From Arthrobacter psychrolactophilus (GTDB taxonomy: Bacteria > Actinomycetota > Actinomycetes > Actinomycetales > Micrococcaceae): a stretch of DNA of 64,000 nt. Location of the stretch: assembly GCF_003219795.1 (NCBI RefSeq), contig NZ_QJVC01000015.1, forward strand, positions 1-64,000, given 5' to 3'. Of the stretch, positions 1 to 8,387 are shown piece by piece. The notes under the pieces are model-generated. The model was given only the letters and a program-made list of their open reading frames with translations. It was not told the DNA's origin and made no database searches. Position 1 is the stretch's first letter. Each line of letters starts with the position of its first letter. A program made the position numbers and the translations under genes.

Positions 1-88
1 CGGGAGGGATAACGCCCTGGAAACGGGAAGCGACAGTAGTCACGAGAATTGCTCCAAAATTGTTTGTATTGAGTAGATAACTGCTGGG

Positions 89-130
89 CCCGGGCTGTTG
101 CTGGGGCTAGTGCGGCAGCAACAGCCCGGG
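89..130 (-). terminator. Hairpin downstream of peptide ABC operon
   Basis: A perfect 15-bp stem (89-103 with 116-130, 12-nt loop) lies just past the stop codon of the last ABC gene at 143. It probably ends the leftward operon. No clear U-run follows, so it may instead protect the 3' end. Nothing coding is supported in bases 1-142. Confidence 0.6.
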
Positions 131-142
131 ACGAAAAGGGGA

Positions 143-967
143 TTAGATATGAAGCAGTGACGGCGCAGCGCCGAGAAGCTTCTTCGTGTAATCGTTGGTG
201 GGATTGTCGAAGATCTGCTCAGCCGAACCCTGTTCCACGATCTGGCCGTAGTACATGACGCAGATACGGTCTGAAACGTAGCGAACAGTCTGGATGTCAT
301 GGCTGATGAAAACCATGCCCAGGTTCAGTTCCTTCTTCAGATCCGAGAGCAGGTTCAGCACCTGGGCGCGGACGGAAACGTCTAACGCGGAGGTAGGCTC
401 ATCAGCCACCATGATGTCCGGGCCCAAAGCCAGTGCGCGGGCAATAGCCACACGCTGGCGCTGTCCACCGGAAACCTGCGACGGCGTGACCTCGGCGGCC
501 GACTGCGGCAAACCAACCAGCGCCAACAGATCGGCGACCTTGGCCAGGCGGGAAGCGCCGTTGCCAATGCCGTGAACAACCAGCGGGTCCAGGAGGATGT
601 CCTGAATGGTCATGCGCGGGTTCAGCGCCGTCGACGGGTCCTGGAAGACCACGGAGACGGAGCGACCGAATTCCTTACGCATGGCTGCGTTGCGCTTGAT
701 GGCGGGCTTGCCATGGAACAACACCTGACCGGAGGTGGGTTCCTGCAGGCCGACCAAAACCGATGCCAGCGTGGACTTGCCACAACCGGATTCGCCCACG
801 ATGCCGACTGTTTCGCCACGGCTGATGGTGAAGTCAACGCCATTGACGGCCTTGACATAGCTGGGCTTGAACAGGCTACCGGCGCGGGTTCGGTGATGGA
901 CGTGCAAGTCCTTCAGCTCGATGACCGGGGCGCTGCCTTCAGTGGCGGCTGCTGTGTGCTTGCTCAT
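143..967 (-). CDS. Oligo/dipeptide ABC transporter ATP-binding protein (OppF/DppF type)
   Basis: 274-residue ATPase of a peptide-type ABC importer, acting on the cytoplasmic face of the membrane. The sequence shows Walker [10 protein letters not shown] near residue 57, signature [15 protein letters not shown], and Walker [13 protein letters not shown] followed by the H-loop FISHD. The C-terminal segment matches the oligopeptide-transporter ATPase tail. It is the last gene of the leftward operon, and its ATG overlaps the stop of the upstream fused gene (ATGA), so translation is probably coupled. The second ATPase of the importer is the C-terminal half of that upstream gene, which gives the usual DppD/DppF pair. 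The substrate cannot be told from sequence; peptides or other oligomers are both possible. Confidence 0.92.
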   Translation of the reverse strand: MSKHTAAATEGSAPVIELKDLHVHHRTRAGSLFKPSYVKAVNGVDFTISRGETVGIVGESGCGKSTLASVLVGLQEPTSGQVLFHGKPAIKRNAAMRKEFGRSVSVVFQDPSTALNPRMTIQDILLDPLVVHGIGNGASRLAKVADLLALVGLPQSAAEVTPSQVSGGQRQRVAIARALALGPDIMVADEPTSALDVSVRAQVLNLLSDLKKELNLGMVFISHDIQTVRYVSDRICVMYYGQIVEQGSAEQIFDNPTNDYTKKLLGAAPSLLHI

Positions 968-3003
968 GCTGCACCTTCCGTATCTGCTCCAGCGGAAACC
1001 GCCTGAGCATCTTCACGTTTGTAGCTGGCCCAGAAGTGATCCGTCGTCACGCCATCACGGGTGATAGGAACAAAAGCCAGCTTCTGGTTTGGATCAGCGT
1101 CGGGACGCTGCGAGCGGCTAGCGAATCGGTCACCGAAAGCGAATTCGCGCGGCGAGGGAACCGTGCCGGGAATCTGGTGCAGACGAACGGCGTCGGACTC
1201 GATGGAGAGCACGGCACCGAGCAGGCCACGGGTGTATTCGTGGGTCGGGTGGGTGAGGAGTTCGGCAGCCTGCGCGGACTCGACAACCTGGCCGGCGTAC
1301 ATGACGGTGATCTTGTGAGCCAAGGAGGCCACGAGGGCCAAGTCGTGGCTGACGAAGACCATCGCGAAGCCGAGCTGCTCGCGCAGTTCGTTCAGCAGGT
1401 CAACAACCTGCTTCTGAACTGTCACGTCCAAAGCGGTGGTGGGCTCATCGGCTACCACAATCTTCGGCGAGCGGGACAGGGCCATAGCGATCAATACGCG
1501 CTGACGCTGACCGCCGGAGAGCTCGTGCGGGTAGCTGTTGAGCGTACGTACAGGATCAAGCTTGACCATTTCCAACAACTCGGCCGGGGTCTTACGTCCG
1601 TTGCGGCGGGTCAGCTGCAACATCTGATCCTTGATCAACATGGAGGGGTTCAGGGAGCTCAAGGCATCCTGGTACACCATGGCGATCTGTTCGCCGCGCA
1701 AACCTTCGTAAGCCTTGACCGAGCTGTGCTTGGTGACAGGGTCCAGAAGTTCCTTGCCATCGAACTTGATGGATCCGGTGACAACAGCAGTCTTGGGCAG
1801 CAAGCCCATGATGGCTAGGGAGGTGATGGACTTGCCACAACCGGATTCACCCACGAGGCCCATGGTTTCGCCTTCGCGAACCGTGAAGGAGACATTCTCG
1901 ACGATCGGGGTGTTATCGAAGCGAGCCGGGAAGCGGATGGAAAGATTCTTCACTTCCAAGATCACGCGGGCCTCGGGGCCCACCTGATCGAGACGATCCG
2001 TGCGGGTCTTTTCCACTGCCTGGAGCAGGCGCAACTCCTGATCGAGAGCCGCAAAGGGATCCTCGATGGCGGCGCGAGCGGCGGCATCAGCCTTGGCGAG
2101 TTCCAGAGCGGCAGCTGCCGAACCGTCGTCGTCCTTCACAGGAGCGGCACGCTTGAGCTTCGGGTTGACCATGGCATCGGTCAGGCCTTCAGCCAAGATG
2201 TTTAGTGAGAGCACCGTCAGGAGGATGACCAGACCAGCGAAGGTCGTTGCCCACCAGCCACCGGAGAGCACCAGGTTACGTCCGTAGGAGATGACGTTGC
2301 CCCAGCTGGGATCGGGATCCTGGATACCGGCGCCCAAGAAGGACAGCGAGGCTTCCAAGATGATGGCGTCGGCCACCATGACCGTTGCGAACACGAGCAC
2401 GGGGGCTGCAGTGTTGCGCACAATGTGCTTGAGCATGATGTACAGGCGGCCGGCGCCGATGACGCGCTCAGCGCGGACGTAATCTTCACCGTACTGCGAG
2501 AGCACGTTGGCGCGAACCACGCGAGCAAGCTGCGGGGTGTAAATGATGCCGATGGCCAAGATGATGGTGGGAACCGAGTTACCAAAAGCCGTCAACAAGA
2601 CAGCGGCGAGGGCGATACCGGGGAAGGCCATCAAGATGTCCATGATGCGCATGATGACTTCATTGACAGACTTCGACGACGTCGCGGCGAGAGCACCGAG
2701 GGTGGCACCGACAACGATGGCCAAAGCCACGGCGCCGAGGCCGATCATCAAGGAGGCCTGGGCGCCGTACATCAGACGAGACATGACGTCGCGGCCAATA
2801 CGGTCGGTACCAAACCAGTGAGCTGCGCTGGGGGCAGTGGCGGGATCGCCGGTCTCCAGCGGGTCGTGAGGGGCAATCCAGGGAGCCAGGATGGCCACAA
2901 TCACGATGAAGAGCAGGAAGATCAGGGCCAGCTTGGAACCCAGATTCAGGGCCTTGAAGCGCAGGCCTGGCGCGCTTAGCCGTTCGGCAAGTTTGCTTCG
3001 CAT
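964..3003 (-). CDS. Fused ABC permease (DppC type) and ATP-binding protein (DppD type)
   Basis: 679-residue fusion of two importer parts that are separate genes in E. coli dpp. Residues about 1-300 are a DppC-like permease with several membrane segments and the cytoplasmic EAA-loop region (GAGRLYIMLKHIVRN). After a charged linker of about 50 residues, an ATPase begins near residue 350, with Walker [10 protein letters not shown] near 389, signature [12 protein letters not shown] and Walker B IVVADEPTTALD. The reading frame is continuous through the linker, so the fusion looks real. It starts 3 nt after the stop of the DppB-like permease and overlaps the next ATPase gene by 4 nt. Such permease-ATPase fusions occur in actinobacterial peptide transporters. 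Confidence 0.92.
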   Translation of the reverse strand: MRSKLAERLSAPGLRFKALNLGSKLALIFLLFIVIVAILAPWIAPHDPLETGDPATAPSAAHWFGTDRIGRDVMSRLMYGAQASLMIGLGAVALAIVVGATLGALAATSSKSVNEVIMRIMDILMAFPGIALAAVLLTAFGNSVPTIILAIGIIYTPQLARVVRANVLSQYGEDYVRAERVIGAGRLYIMLKHIVRNTAAPVLVFATVMVADAIILEASLSFLGAGIQDPDPSWGNVISYGRNLVLSGGWWATTFAGLVILLTVLSLNILAEGLTDAMVNPKLKRAAPVKDDDGSAAAALELAKADAAARAAIEDPFAALDQELRLLQAVEKTRTDRLDQVGPEARVILEVKNLSIRFPARFDNTPIVENVSFTVREGETMGLVGESGCGKSITSLAIMGLLPKTAVVTGSIKFDGKELLDPVTKHSSVKAYEGLRGEQIAMVYQDALSSLNPSMLIKDQMLQLTRRNGRKTPAELLEMVKLDPVRTLNSYPHELSGGQRQRVLIAMALSRSPKIVVADEPTTALDVTVQKQVVDLLNELREQLGFAMVFVSHDLALVASLAHKITVMYAGQVVESAQAAELLTHPTHEYTRGLLGAVLSIESDAVRLHQIPGTVPSPREFAFGDRFASRSQRPDADPNQKLAFVPITRDGVTTDHFWASYKREDAQAVSAGADTEGAA

Positions 3004-3006
3004 GAC

Positions 3007-3960
3007 TTAGACCGTCCTGATTCGGGGGTTGATGAGCAGGTAAATAAGGTCAACCAAGATGTTCACAATCACGAACGTCACGGCGATGACCAAGACAACG
3101 CCCTGGACCAGGTTGGTATCAGAGTTCGTGATGCCGTTGAGGATCTGCTGACCCATGCCCGGCAGGGAGAAAATCATTTCAATCACGACGGCACCGCCGA
3201 GCAGGTAGCCAATGCGCAGACCCAGCACGGTCACCGGGGTGACAAGGGCGTTACGCAGGACGTTGCGGGAAACAACTGTGGTGTAGGGGACTCCGTTGCC
3301 GATGGCGGTACGGACGTAGTCCCGATCAAGCTCTTCCACCATGGAGGTACGGACTACGCGGATCAGCGACGCCGAGACCGGGATAGCCAGAGCCAAGGCG
3401 GGCAGGGCCATGGAGCTAATCCAGCCGACAAAACCTTCACCCTCGGTCAAGCCCCCTGAGGGGAACCAGGAGTTGTCGCCTAGGGCGAACCACTGGATGA
3501 GCAAGATACCCAGCCAGAAGGACGGGGTGGCAATAGCTGCAACCGAGAACACGCGGATGAGCTGATCAACCCAGGTGTCGCGGTAGAGAGCGGCCAGAAC
3601 ACCGAAGAGCAAAGAGATAATAACTGCGATGATCACGCCGACGAAGGTCAGCTGCAAGGTCACGGGGAACGCGCTGGAAATAACCTCAAGGATGGGCTTT
3701 TCCGGCGGGAGGGTGTTACCAAAGTTGCCCGTAATGAGCCGGCCTAGGTACTGGAAATACTGAATGAAGAGGGGATCGTTGAGGCCGTTGACCTGGCGGT
3801 ACTGTTCCAGTGCCTCAGGCGAGGCTCCTTCACCAAGTGCGGCAACGGCACGGTCGCCAGGAGCGAACTGCAACACGACGAAGACGAGAAGGGTGACGCC
3901 CAATATCATCAACGGCAGTGCTGCGAGCCTGCGTCCAAGCAGTCGCAAGAAATTTGCCAA
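3007..3960 (-). CDS. Peptide ABC transporter permease (DppB type)
   Basis: 317-residue inner-membrane permease, normal length for DppB/OppB. It has an N-terminal membrane helix (RRLAALPLMILGVTLLVFVVL), a large extracytoplasmic loop with the family motif FAPGD, five further hydrophobic segments, and the EAA-type loop near VVSRNVLRNALVTPV. The start is TTG at 3960, preceded by GGAG with 8-nt spacing; no better start is visible. It is the first membrane gene after the substrate-binding protein and pairs with the permease half of the downstream fusion to form the membrane channel. Confidence 0.92.
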   Translation of the reverse strand: MANFLRLLGRRLAALPLMILGVTLLVFVVLQFAPGDRAVAALGEGASPEALEQYRQVNGLNDPLFIQYFQYLGRLITGNFGNTLPPEKPILEVISSAFPVTLQLTFVGVIIAVIISLLFGVLAALYRDTWVDQLIRVFSVAAIATPSFWLGILLIQWFALGDNSWFPSGGLTEGEGFVGWISSMALPALALAIPVSASLIRVVRTSMVEELDRDYVRTAIGNGVPYTTVVSRNVLRNALVTPVTVLGLRIGYLLGGAVVIEMIFSLPGMGQQILNGITNSDTNLVQGVVLVIAVTFVIVNILVDLIYLLINPRIRTV

Positions 3961-4035
3961 TGTACTTACTCCGGTTCTAATTGCAGCTTCTGGTTAGCAT
4001 GAAACTGTGTGCTGCGTCATAGGGATTGTGGTGTG

Positions 4036-4078
4036 ACACCTGAGGGCTGCGGCCAACTGGCCACAGCCCCCGAGGTGT
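4036..4078 (-). terminator. Intercistronic hairpin between SBP and permease genes
   Basis: Stacked inverted repeats (ACACCT/AGGTGT, GGGCTG/CAGCCC, GGCCA/TGGCC) form a strong hairpin 43 nt after the binding-protein stop and about 75 nt before the permease start. Such hairpins commonly give partial termination or 3' stabilisation, so the binding protein is made in excess over the membrane subunits. The role here is inferred. Confidence 0.55.
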
Positions 4079-4121
4079 GTGTCATGCAAGGTAAAGCGGT
4101 ACTTCAATCAAAAAGGTGAAG

Positions 4122-5744
4122 CTACTCGGTGCGACCGACGCCCACGAAAGATACGCCAGTGGTCGGCAGCGGCTGGAAGCCATTGAGCTTCTTGGGGTCC
4201 CATGCGGTGGGCAGCTTGCGGTGGAAGATCGGGTACAACGGAGCTTCCTCGGCGATGATGTTGATGATCTCGCTGTAGAGCTTCTTTGCATCAGCTTCCG
4301 GGGCGGCCAGAGCTGCATTGAGCTTGGTCTGAACTTCCTTGTACTCCGGGGTTTCGTTCCATGCGAAGCGGTTCTTGGCCCAAGTATCTCCGCGGAAGAA
4401 CCAGCTGAGGAGGATGTCAGCGTCGTTACCGAAGACGGACGGATCGCCGGGGGCGGCGACGACGTCGTAGTTCAGGCCGCCAACCTTCTCGGGTGCGTAA
4501 ACAGCCGAGGAAGCCAAGGGCTCCAAGGTTGTCGAAACGCCAACAGCATCCCAGTTCTTCTTGATGAGCGGGATAACGTCCTTGACCCATGCGGTATCCG
4601 TGCTGGTCAGCGTCAGCTTCAAGCCCGATACGCCCGCTGCCGACAGCAGCGACTTGGCCTTCTCGGCGTCGTAGGCGTAAACCGTGGAAGCCTTCTGGTA
4701 GTTCGGGCTGCCTTCCTGGAAGTAGGAAGTGGCCGCGGCGCCGTTGCCCAAGAGAGCCGTCTTGATGATGGCTTCCTTGTCGAGTGCGTAATGCAGCGCC
4801 TGACGAACTTCCTTCTTATCAAAGGGAGCCTTGGTCAGGTTGAACATCAAGAACATGAGGCCGAATGACTGAACCGACTCGACGGTGACCTTGCCCTTGA
4901 GCGAGTCAACATCCAAGTAGGGAACATCTTCAATGGCCTGAACGCGGCCGGACTGCATAGCCGTGACGCGCGCGCTGGCATCAGAGAGCAGGTACCAGGT
5001 CATGTCCTTAGCCAAGGCGGGCTTGGGGCCGTTGTAGTCGTCGTTGCGAGCGAAGACGATCTTGTCGTCCTTGGCTGCGGAAACGAACTTGTACGGGCCG
5101 GAACCGATCGGCTTAGCGTCAAAGGCCTTCTGGTCTGCGGAAGCAACGGCCTTGGGGACAACCTTGACGACGGAGATGCGGGGACCGAAACCACTGAACG
5201 GGGTCTTGAGCTTGAACTCAACGGTCTTCTCATCGACAACCTTGACGGAATCGATGAAGAAGATGAACTGTGCGAACAAGGCCTTGTTGGCCGGGTCCAG
5301 CACGCGCTCGAAGGAGTAGGCAACATCCTCGGTGGTGACAGGGGTGCCGTCATGGAACTTGGCGCCGTCGCGGATGGTGACCTGGTAGGTCGTGTCGTCG
5401 ATCTTCTTGGGATCTTCCTTGGCAAGTGCGTTGTACGGTTCACGCGTTGCCGGGTGGAGTTCCACAAGGCCTTCGAAGATGTGAAGATTTGCAGCCAGCG
5501 GGGTTGCACCCGAGGAGCTCATGGGATCGAAACCAGTAGAGAGGGAGTATGAAATGCCCGCTTCAATGGAGAGATCCTTGTTGACTGCAGCAGCGGAGCC
5601 GCTGGTCTCGGTGCCCTTGTCGGACGAACCGCAGGCTGCGAGGCTTGCGGTGAAAGCAGTTGCTGCCCCAAGGACGCCAGCGGCCTTGAGGAACGTGCGC
5701 CGTGATGCGGTGCTGGAAGGCAGGTTCTGAAGAGAATTGCTCAT
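4122..5744 (-). CDS. ABC transporter substrate-binding lipoprotein, family 5 (peptide type)
   Basis: 540-residue extracellular binding protein. The N-terminus has a twin-arginine motif (SRRTFLK, residues 14-20), a hydrophobic stretch and a lipobox ending LAAC at about residue 38, so it is probably Tat-exported and lipid-anchored. The body has the family-5 pattern ([45 protein letters not shown]). First gene of the leftward operon, divergent from a FadR-type regulator, with an operator-like repeat upstream. Family 5 binds peptides, but also nickel or oligosaccharides in some members, so the substrate is open. Confidence 0.9.
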   Translation of the reverse strand: MSNSLQNLPSSTASRRTFLKAAGVLGAATAFTASLAACGSSDKGTETSGSAAAVNKDLSIEAGISYSLSTGFDPMSSSGATPLAANLHIFEGLVELHPATREPYNALAKEDPKKIDDTTYQVTIRDGAKFHDGTPVTTEDVAYSFERVLDPANKALFAQFIFFIDSVKVVDEKTVEFKLKTPFSGFGPRISVVKVVPKAVASADQKAFDAKPIGSGPYKFVSAAKDDKIVFARNDDYNGPKPALAKDMTWYLLSDASARVTAMQSGRVQAIEDVPYLDVDSLKGKVTVESVQSFGLMFLMFNLTKAPFDKKEVRQALHYALDKEAIIKTALLGNGAAATSYFQEGSPNYQKASTVYAYDAEKAKSLLSAAGVSGLKLTLTSTDTAWVKDVIPLIKKNWDAVGVSTTLEPLASSAVYAPEKVGGLNYDVVAAPGDPSVFGNDADILLSWFFRGDTWAKNRFAWNETPEYKEVQTKLNAALAAPEADAKKLYSEIINIIAEEAPLYPIFHRKLPTAWDPKKLNGFQPLPTTGVSFVGVGRTE

Positions 5745-5775
5745 TCTGTTGACTCACCATTTCGTCTAAGTAGTT

Positions 5776-5796
5776 ATCGGATGTAGGACGTCCGAT
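5776..5796. promoter_or_regulatory. FadR-type operator, SBP side of divergent promoter
   Basis: ATCGGA-N9-TCCGAT inverted repeat containing ACATCCGAT on the minus strand. It is 32 nt upstream of the binding-protein start, and the same word occurs in the site before the divergent regulator. Likely binding site of the adjacent FadR-type protein; inferred from the repeat and position. Confidence 0.55.
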
Positions 5797-5964
5797 GCTT
5801 ATGGTAAAACTGTAATAGCCATCACAGCGATTGGTCAAGTATGGCTTTGGTCTCAATTTGATATCGGCGCCCATCGGGAAGAATGTCCCTCTGTGGGGTG
5901 GTCCCTATTGCTAGATTTAACGCGGCCGGCAGCGTGCCAAACTTAACTGCTTGTAGGCAAGTGG

Positions 5965-5976
5965 TCGGACATCCGA
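5965..5976. promoter_or_regulatory. FadR-type operator, regulator side of divergent promoter
   Basis: TCGGACATCCGA is a 12-bp palindrome with a 5-2-5 layout, about 165 nt before the regulator start. It shares ACATCCGAT with the site at 5776-5796. Probable autoregulatory operator. The rest of the 396-base divergent region (5745-6140) shows no other gene. Confidence 0.55.
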
Positions 5977-6140
5977 TATTCTATGTTTCACATCACGTTG
6001 GTGGGATTTGGGTAGTTTACCAAAACCCGCGAGGCGAGGTGAGCTTGAACGACATGATGCACAGGTGCCTTCGATTCTGTTTACGCCACTAAAGTGAGAA
6101 AAGCGGAGTAGCTGCGCCACATAATTTCTGAGGAGTTTTG

Positions 6141-6893
6141 TTGTCCAACTCGACGGTAACGCCGAAGGCACGGTTCAGTGCCCAGGTAAGGCTTCGCGCA
6201 CTTCAAGCTGACATCATGGAGCTCATTTTGAGCCGTGACCTTGACGCCGGCGACCCCATGCCCACAGAAAATGAACTCTGTGAAGTTCTCGGCGTTGGCC
6301 GAAATACCTTGCGAGAGTCCTTGAAGGTCTTGCAGGCACTGGGCGTCATTGAGATCCGCCATGGTTTTGGCATGTTTGTAGCGCCGAGCAACTTTGATGC
6401 CTTGGCGGATGGGTTGACCTTCCGGGGCCGCCTGTCGTTGCGCCACGAGGGTCTAGAGGCGCTGCAGCTGGTGGATATTCGCCAAGCTCTCGAAGCCGGC
6501 CTCATGGGTGCTTCCATCGCTCAAATGTCGGATGAGCACCTGGTGCTTATTGGGACTGCCGTTGCCAAGATGGAAGATGCGGCCAACCGCGGGGAGTCCT
6601 TCGCTGAAGCGGATGCAGAATTCCACCGACTACTCTTTGAGCCCTTGGGGAATGATCTCCTCATGAACCTCATGAGTGTGTTTTGGAAGGTTTATCGCAA
6701 GATTCACGTTCAAGTCGGCACTGGCGGAACGGACCTCCTGCACACAGCGAGCGAACATCGGAGCATTTACGAGGCTGTTGTTGCCAAAGATGCACTCACG
6801 GCCGCGGCGCTGCTCAACTCGCACTTTAATGGCATCCGGACCAAGATCAAGGTCTTTGTCGATCCGAACCAGCCTCAGAACCTAGCTCCTTAA
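6141..6893 (+). CDS. GntR-family regulator, FadR/FCD subfamily
   Basis: About 250 residues. An N-terminal winged helix (GDPMPTENELCEVLGVGRNTLRES, wing HGFGMFV) is followed by an all-helical FCD ligand domain with spaced acidic and histidine residues (EFHRLLFE, EHRSIYEAV), which often bind a metal and a small acid. The start is probably TTG at 6141, 5 nt after AGGAG; a TTG at 6138 sits too close to that site. Divergent from the peptide-type importer and upstream of an alpha/beta hydrolase. Probably represses both directions until a ligand, likely an organic acid or its precursor, binds. Confidence 0.88.
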   Translation: MSNSTVTPKARFSAQVRLRALQADIMELILSRDLDAGDPMPTENELCEVLGVGRNTLRESLKVLQALGVIEIRHGFGMFVAPSNFDALADGLTFRGRLSLRHEGLEALQLVDIRQALEAGLMGASIAQMSDEHLVLIGTAVAKMEDAANRGESFAEADAEFHRLLFEPLGNDLLMNLMSVFWKVYRKIHVQVGTGGTDLLHTASEHRSIYEAVVAKDALTAAALLNSHFNGIRTKIKVFVDPNQPQNLAP

Positions 6894-6951
6894 AGGAGTC
6901 ACATCCAGCTCGGCACATAGTGCTGGCTAAGTCGGAAGGAACTCTGACGGT

Positions 6952-7691
6952 ATGAGTGTGCGCTCGATGTTGGTGGGAGAGCACGAAGTTGTCGTCACAG
7001 ACACCGAGCAGGCTGCCCCGCGGACCTTTCTCTTGGTGCATGGCATTGGCATGGGGGCCTCGTACTTTGCGCAACTGAGTGAAGAGCTGGTTCGCTATGG
7101 TCGCGTTGTGGCGATAGACCTGCCCGGATTTGGTGAGGCACCCGAGTCGCTTACCGTGCTCTCGATGGCCCAAACAGGAGCGCTACTGATTGACTTCGTG
7201 GAGCTGGCAGGGTTAGAGCAAGCCATTCTTGTGGGACATTCCATGGGAACTCAGGTTGTTGCGGAAGCTGCCGCTCAACGCCCAGACCTTTTTCCGAATT
7301 GGTTCTCGTGGCTCCCACCGTCAATCGTCAAGAACGTACCATCGCCCGGCAGACGTGGCGCATGATCCAGGACCTCTTGGGGGAGAGTCCCCGAGTAATC
7401 TTCATTGGCGCCCAGAACTATGCCAAGACTGGACCTCGTTGGTTCATTAAAAAGCTGCGACACATGATGGACCACTCCCTCGAGGACATCCTGCCAAGCA
7501 TCAGCGCTCGCACCCTCGTGATTCGCGGCAATCGAGATCGGGTGTGTCCGAGTGCTTGGGTGGCGGAGGTGACCGCACTGATCCCTGATGCGACCATGGT
7601 GGAGGTTCCCGGACGCGGGCACGAGACGATGGTCAAGGATGGCGTTTGCGTAGCCGAACGCATCATGAAACACCTTGGTGTTGCGGCCTAA
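6952..7691 (+). pseudogene. Alpha/beta hydrolase, disrupted by one frameshift
   Basis: The first part (6952 to about 7296) encodes the start of an alpha/beta-hydrolase fold with the oxyanion region LVHGIGMG and nucleophile elbow GHSMGT. The frame then changes by -1 near 7291-7299. The second part, in another frame to 7691, carries LVLVAPTVNR, the acid region GNRDRVCP and the catalytic histidine GRGHETM. Restoring one base (a second G after ttttcc) joins them as RPDLFPELVLVAP. It is a single recent lesion or a sequencing error, because both halves are otherwise intact. It follows the FadR-type regulator by 58 nt and starts after GGAAGGA. Confidence 0.8.
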
Positions 7692-7710
7692 AGATTCAAC
7701 TCTTAAACGA

Positions 7711-7741
7711 AAAAGTCCCAAACGCAATGTTTGGGACTTTT
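7711..7741. terminator. Bidirectional terminator between hydrolase and tRNA-Arg
   Basis: A 13-bp stem (7711-7723 with 7729-7741, 5-nt loop) has A-runs on one side and T-runs on the other, so it can terminate in both directions. It serves the leftward tRNA-Arg and the rightward hydrolase. It is repeated at 7995-8025. Confidence 0.8.
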
Positions 7742-7749
7742 TCTTGAAG

Positions 7750-7822
7750 TGCGCGCGAAGGGATTCGAACCCCCAACCTTCTGATCCGTAGTCAGATGCT
7801 CTATCCGTTGAGCTACGCACGC
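7750..7822 (-). tRNA. tRNA-Arg (anticodon ACG), copy 1
   Basis: 73-nt cloverleaf with acceptor GCGTGCG/CGCGCGC (one G-T pair), T-arm GGTTCGAATCC, and anticodon loop CTACGGA giving ACG. The discriminator is A and CCA is not encoded. A -10-like TATAGT lies at 7866-7871 upstream, and a terminator follows. Confidence 0.95.
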
Positions 7823-7994
7823 ATATTTAGTTTCATTTTCTTCATTGGCCCGTAGGCCGTCAACAACTATAACCTATGCCTACCCGAATGCACTAATTGG
7901 CCAAAGTTCGCGCCAATATTGGGGCATTTCATGCCTGCGAGTCGTGGGTGATACCGGGAAGGTAGGGCTCGTCGTTCGAATGAATGTTAAACGA

Positions 7995-8025
7995 AAAAGT
8001 CCCAAACGCAATGTTTGGGACTTTT
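7995..8025. terminator. Terminator of tRNA-Arg copy 2
   Basis: Same 13-bp stem as 7711-7741, offset by 284 bases, with one base difference just outside the stem. Each tRNA unit therefore has its own terminator. Confidence 0.75.
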
Positions 8026-8033
8026 CCTTGAAG

Positions 8034-8106
8034 TGCGCGCGAAGGGATTCGAACCCCCAACCTTCTGATCCGTAGTCAGATGCTCTATCCGTTGAGCTAC
8101 GCACGC
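8034..8106 (-). tRNA. tRNA-Arg (anticodon ACG), copy 2
   Basis: Identical in sequence to the copy at 7750-7822, with anticodon ACG and no encoded CCA. It has its own -10-like TATAGT (8144-8149) and a possible -35 TTGTCC at 8168-8173. Confidence 0.95.
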
Positions 8107-8221
8107 ATATTCTGTTTCTTTGTTGGCCCTTGAGCCGTGAATAACTATAGCCCAGGAATGATCTAGGGGACAAATTGAAAGGGGTGGATTACGGAATGTT
8201 CTGCACCACTATACCGGACTA

Positions 8222-8237
8222 GGTGATGTGGCTCACA
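8222..8237. promoter_or_regulatory. Crp/GlxR-like site upstream of pckG
   Basis: GGTGA-N6-TCACA matches the Crp-family consensus TGTGA-N6-TCACA with one mismatch. It lies 151 nt before the pckG start. cAMP-dependent control of a gluconeogenic gene is plausible, but this is inferred from the motif. Confidence 0.5.
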
Positions 8238-8255
8238 AAAGTGACCCATAACAAA

Positions 8256-8342
8256 GTTGAGAAACCCCGGAAAATCAGGGTTTTTCAACTCGTGACTTGG
8301 GGTACATCCCATGTCCGGTGCTCAAAAGGCCCTGATTTTCGG
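8256..8342 (+). promoter_or_regulatory. pckG leader with two mutually exclusive hairpins
   Basis: Hairpin A pairs 8256-8267 with 8278-8289 (12 bp, one G-U). Hairpin B pairs 8267-8285 with 8325-8342 (about 18 bp with one bulged G and two G-U pairs). B uses the 3' arm of A, so only one can form. No U-run follows either, so neither is a canonical terminator. Transcription through this region is inferred; no matching riboswitch family is recognised. Confidence 0.45.
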
Positions 8343-8387
8343 TCATAGCATTTAGACACCACCTACCACCCAATGAAGGGAAACACG

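Larger units (their letters stand above)
7703..8153. repeat. Tandem duplication of a tRNA-Arg transcription unit
   Basis: Bases 7703-7830 and 7987-8111 are nearly identical (terminator plus tRNA). Weaker similarity continues through the promoter to about 7875 and 8153, including the shared ACTATA word. The offset is 284 bases, and about 110 bases of unrelated sequence lie between the copies. No integrase or att-like repeat is seen beside them. Confidence 0.85.

Noticed and set aside
7703-8153. tRNA-linked integration site
   Set aside because: The repeat covers the whole tRNA unit with promoter and terminator. No integrase or foreign genes lie beside it.
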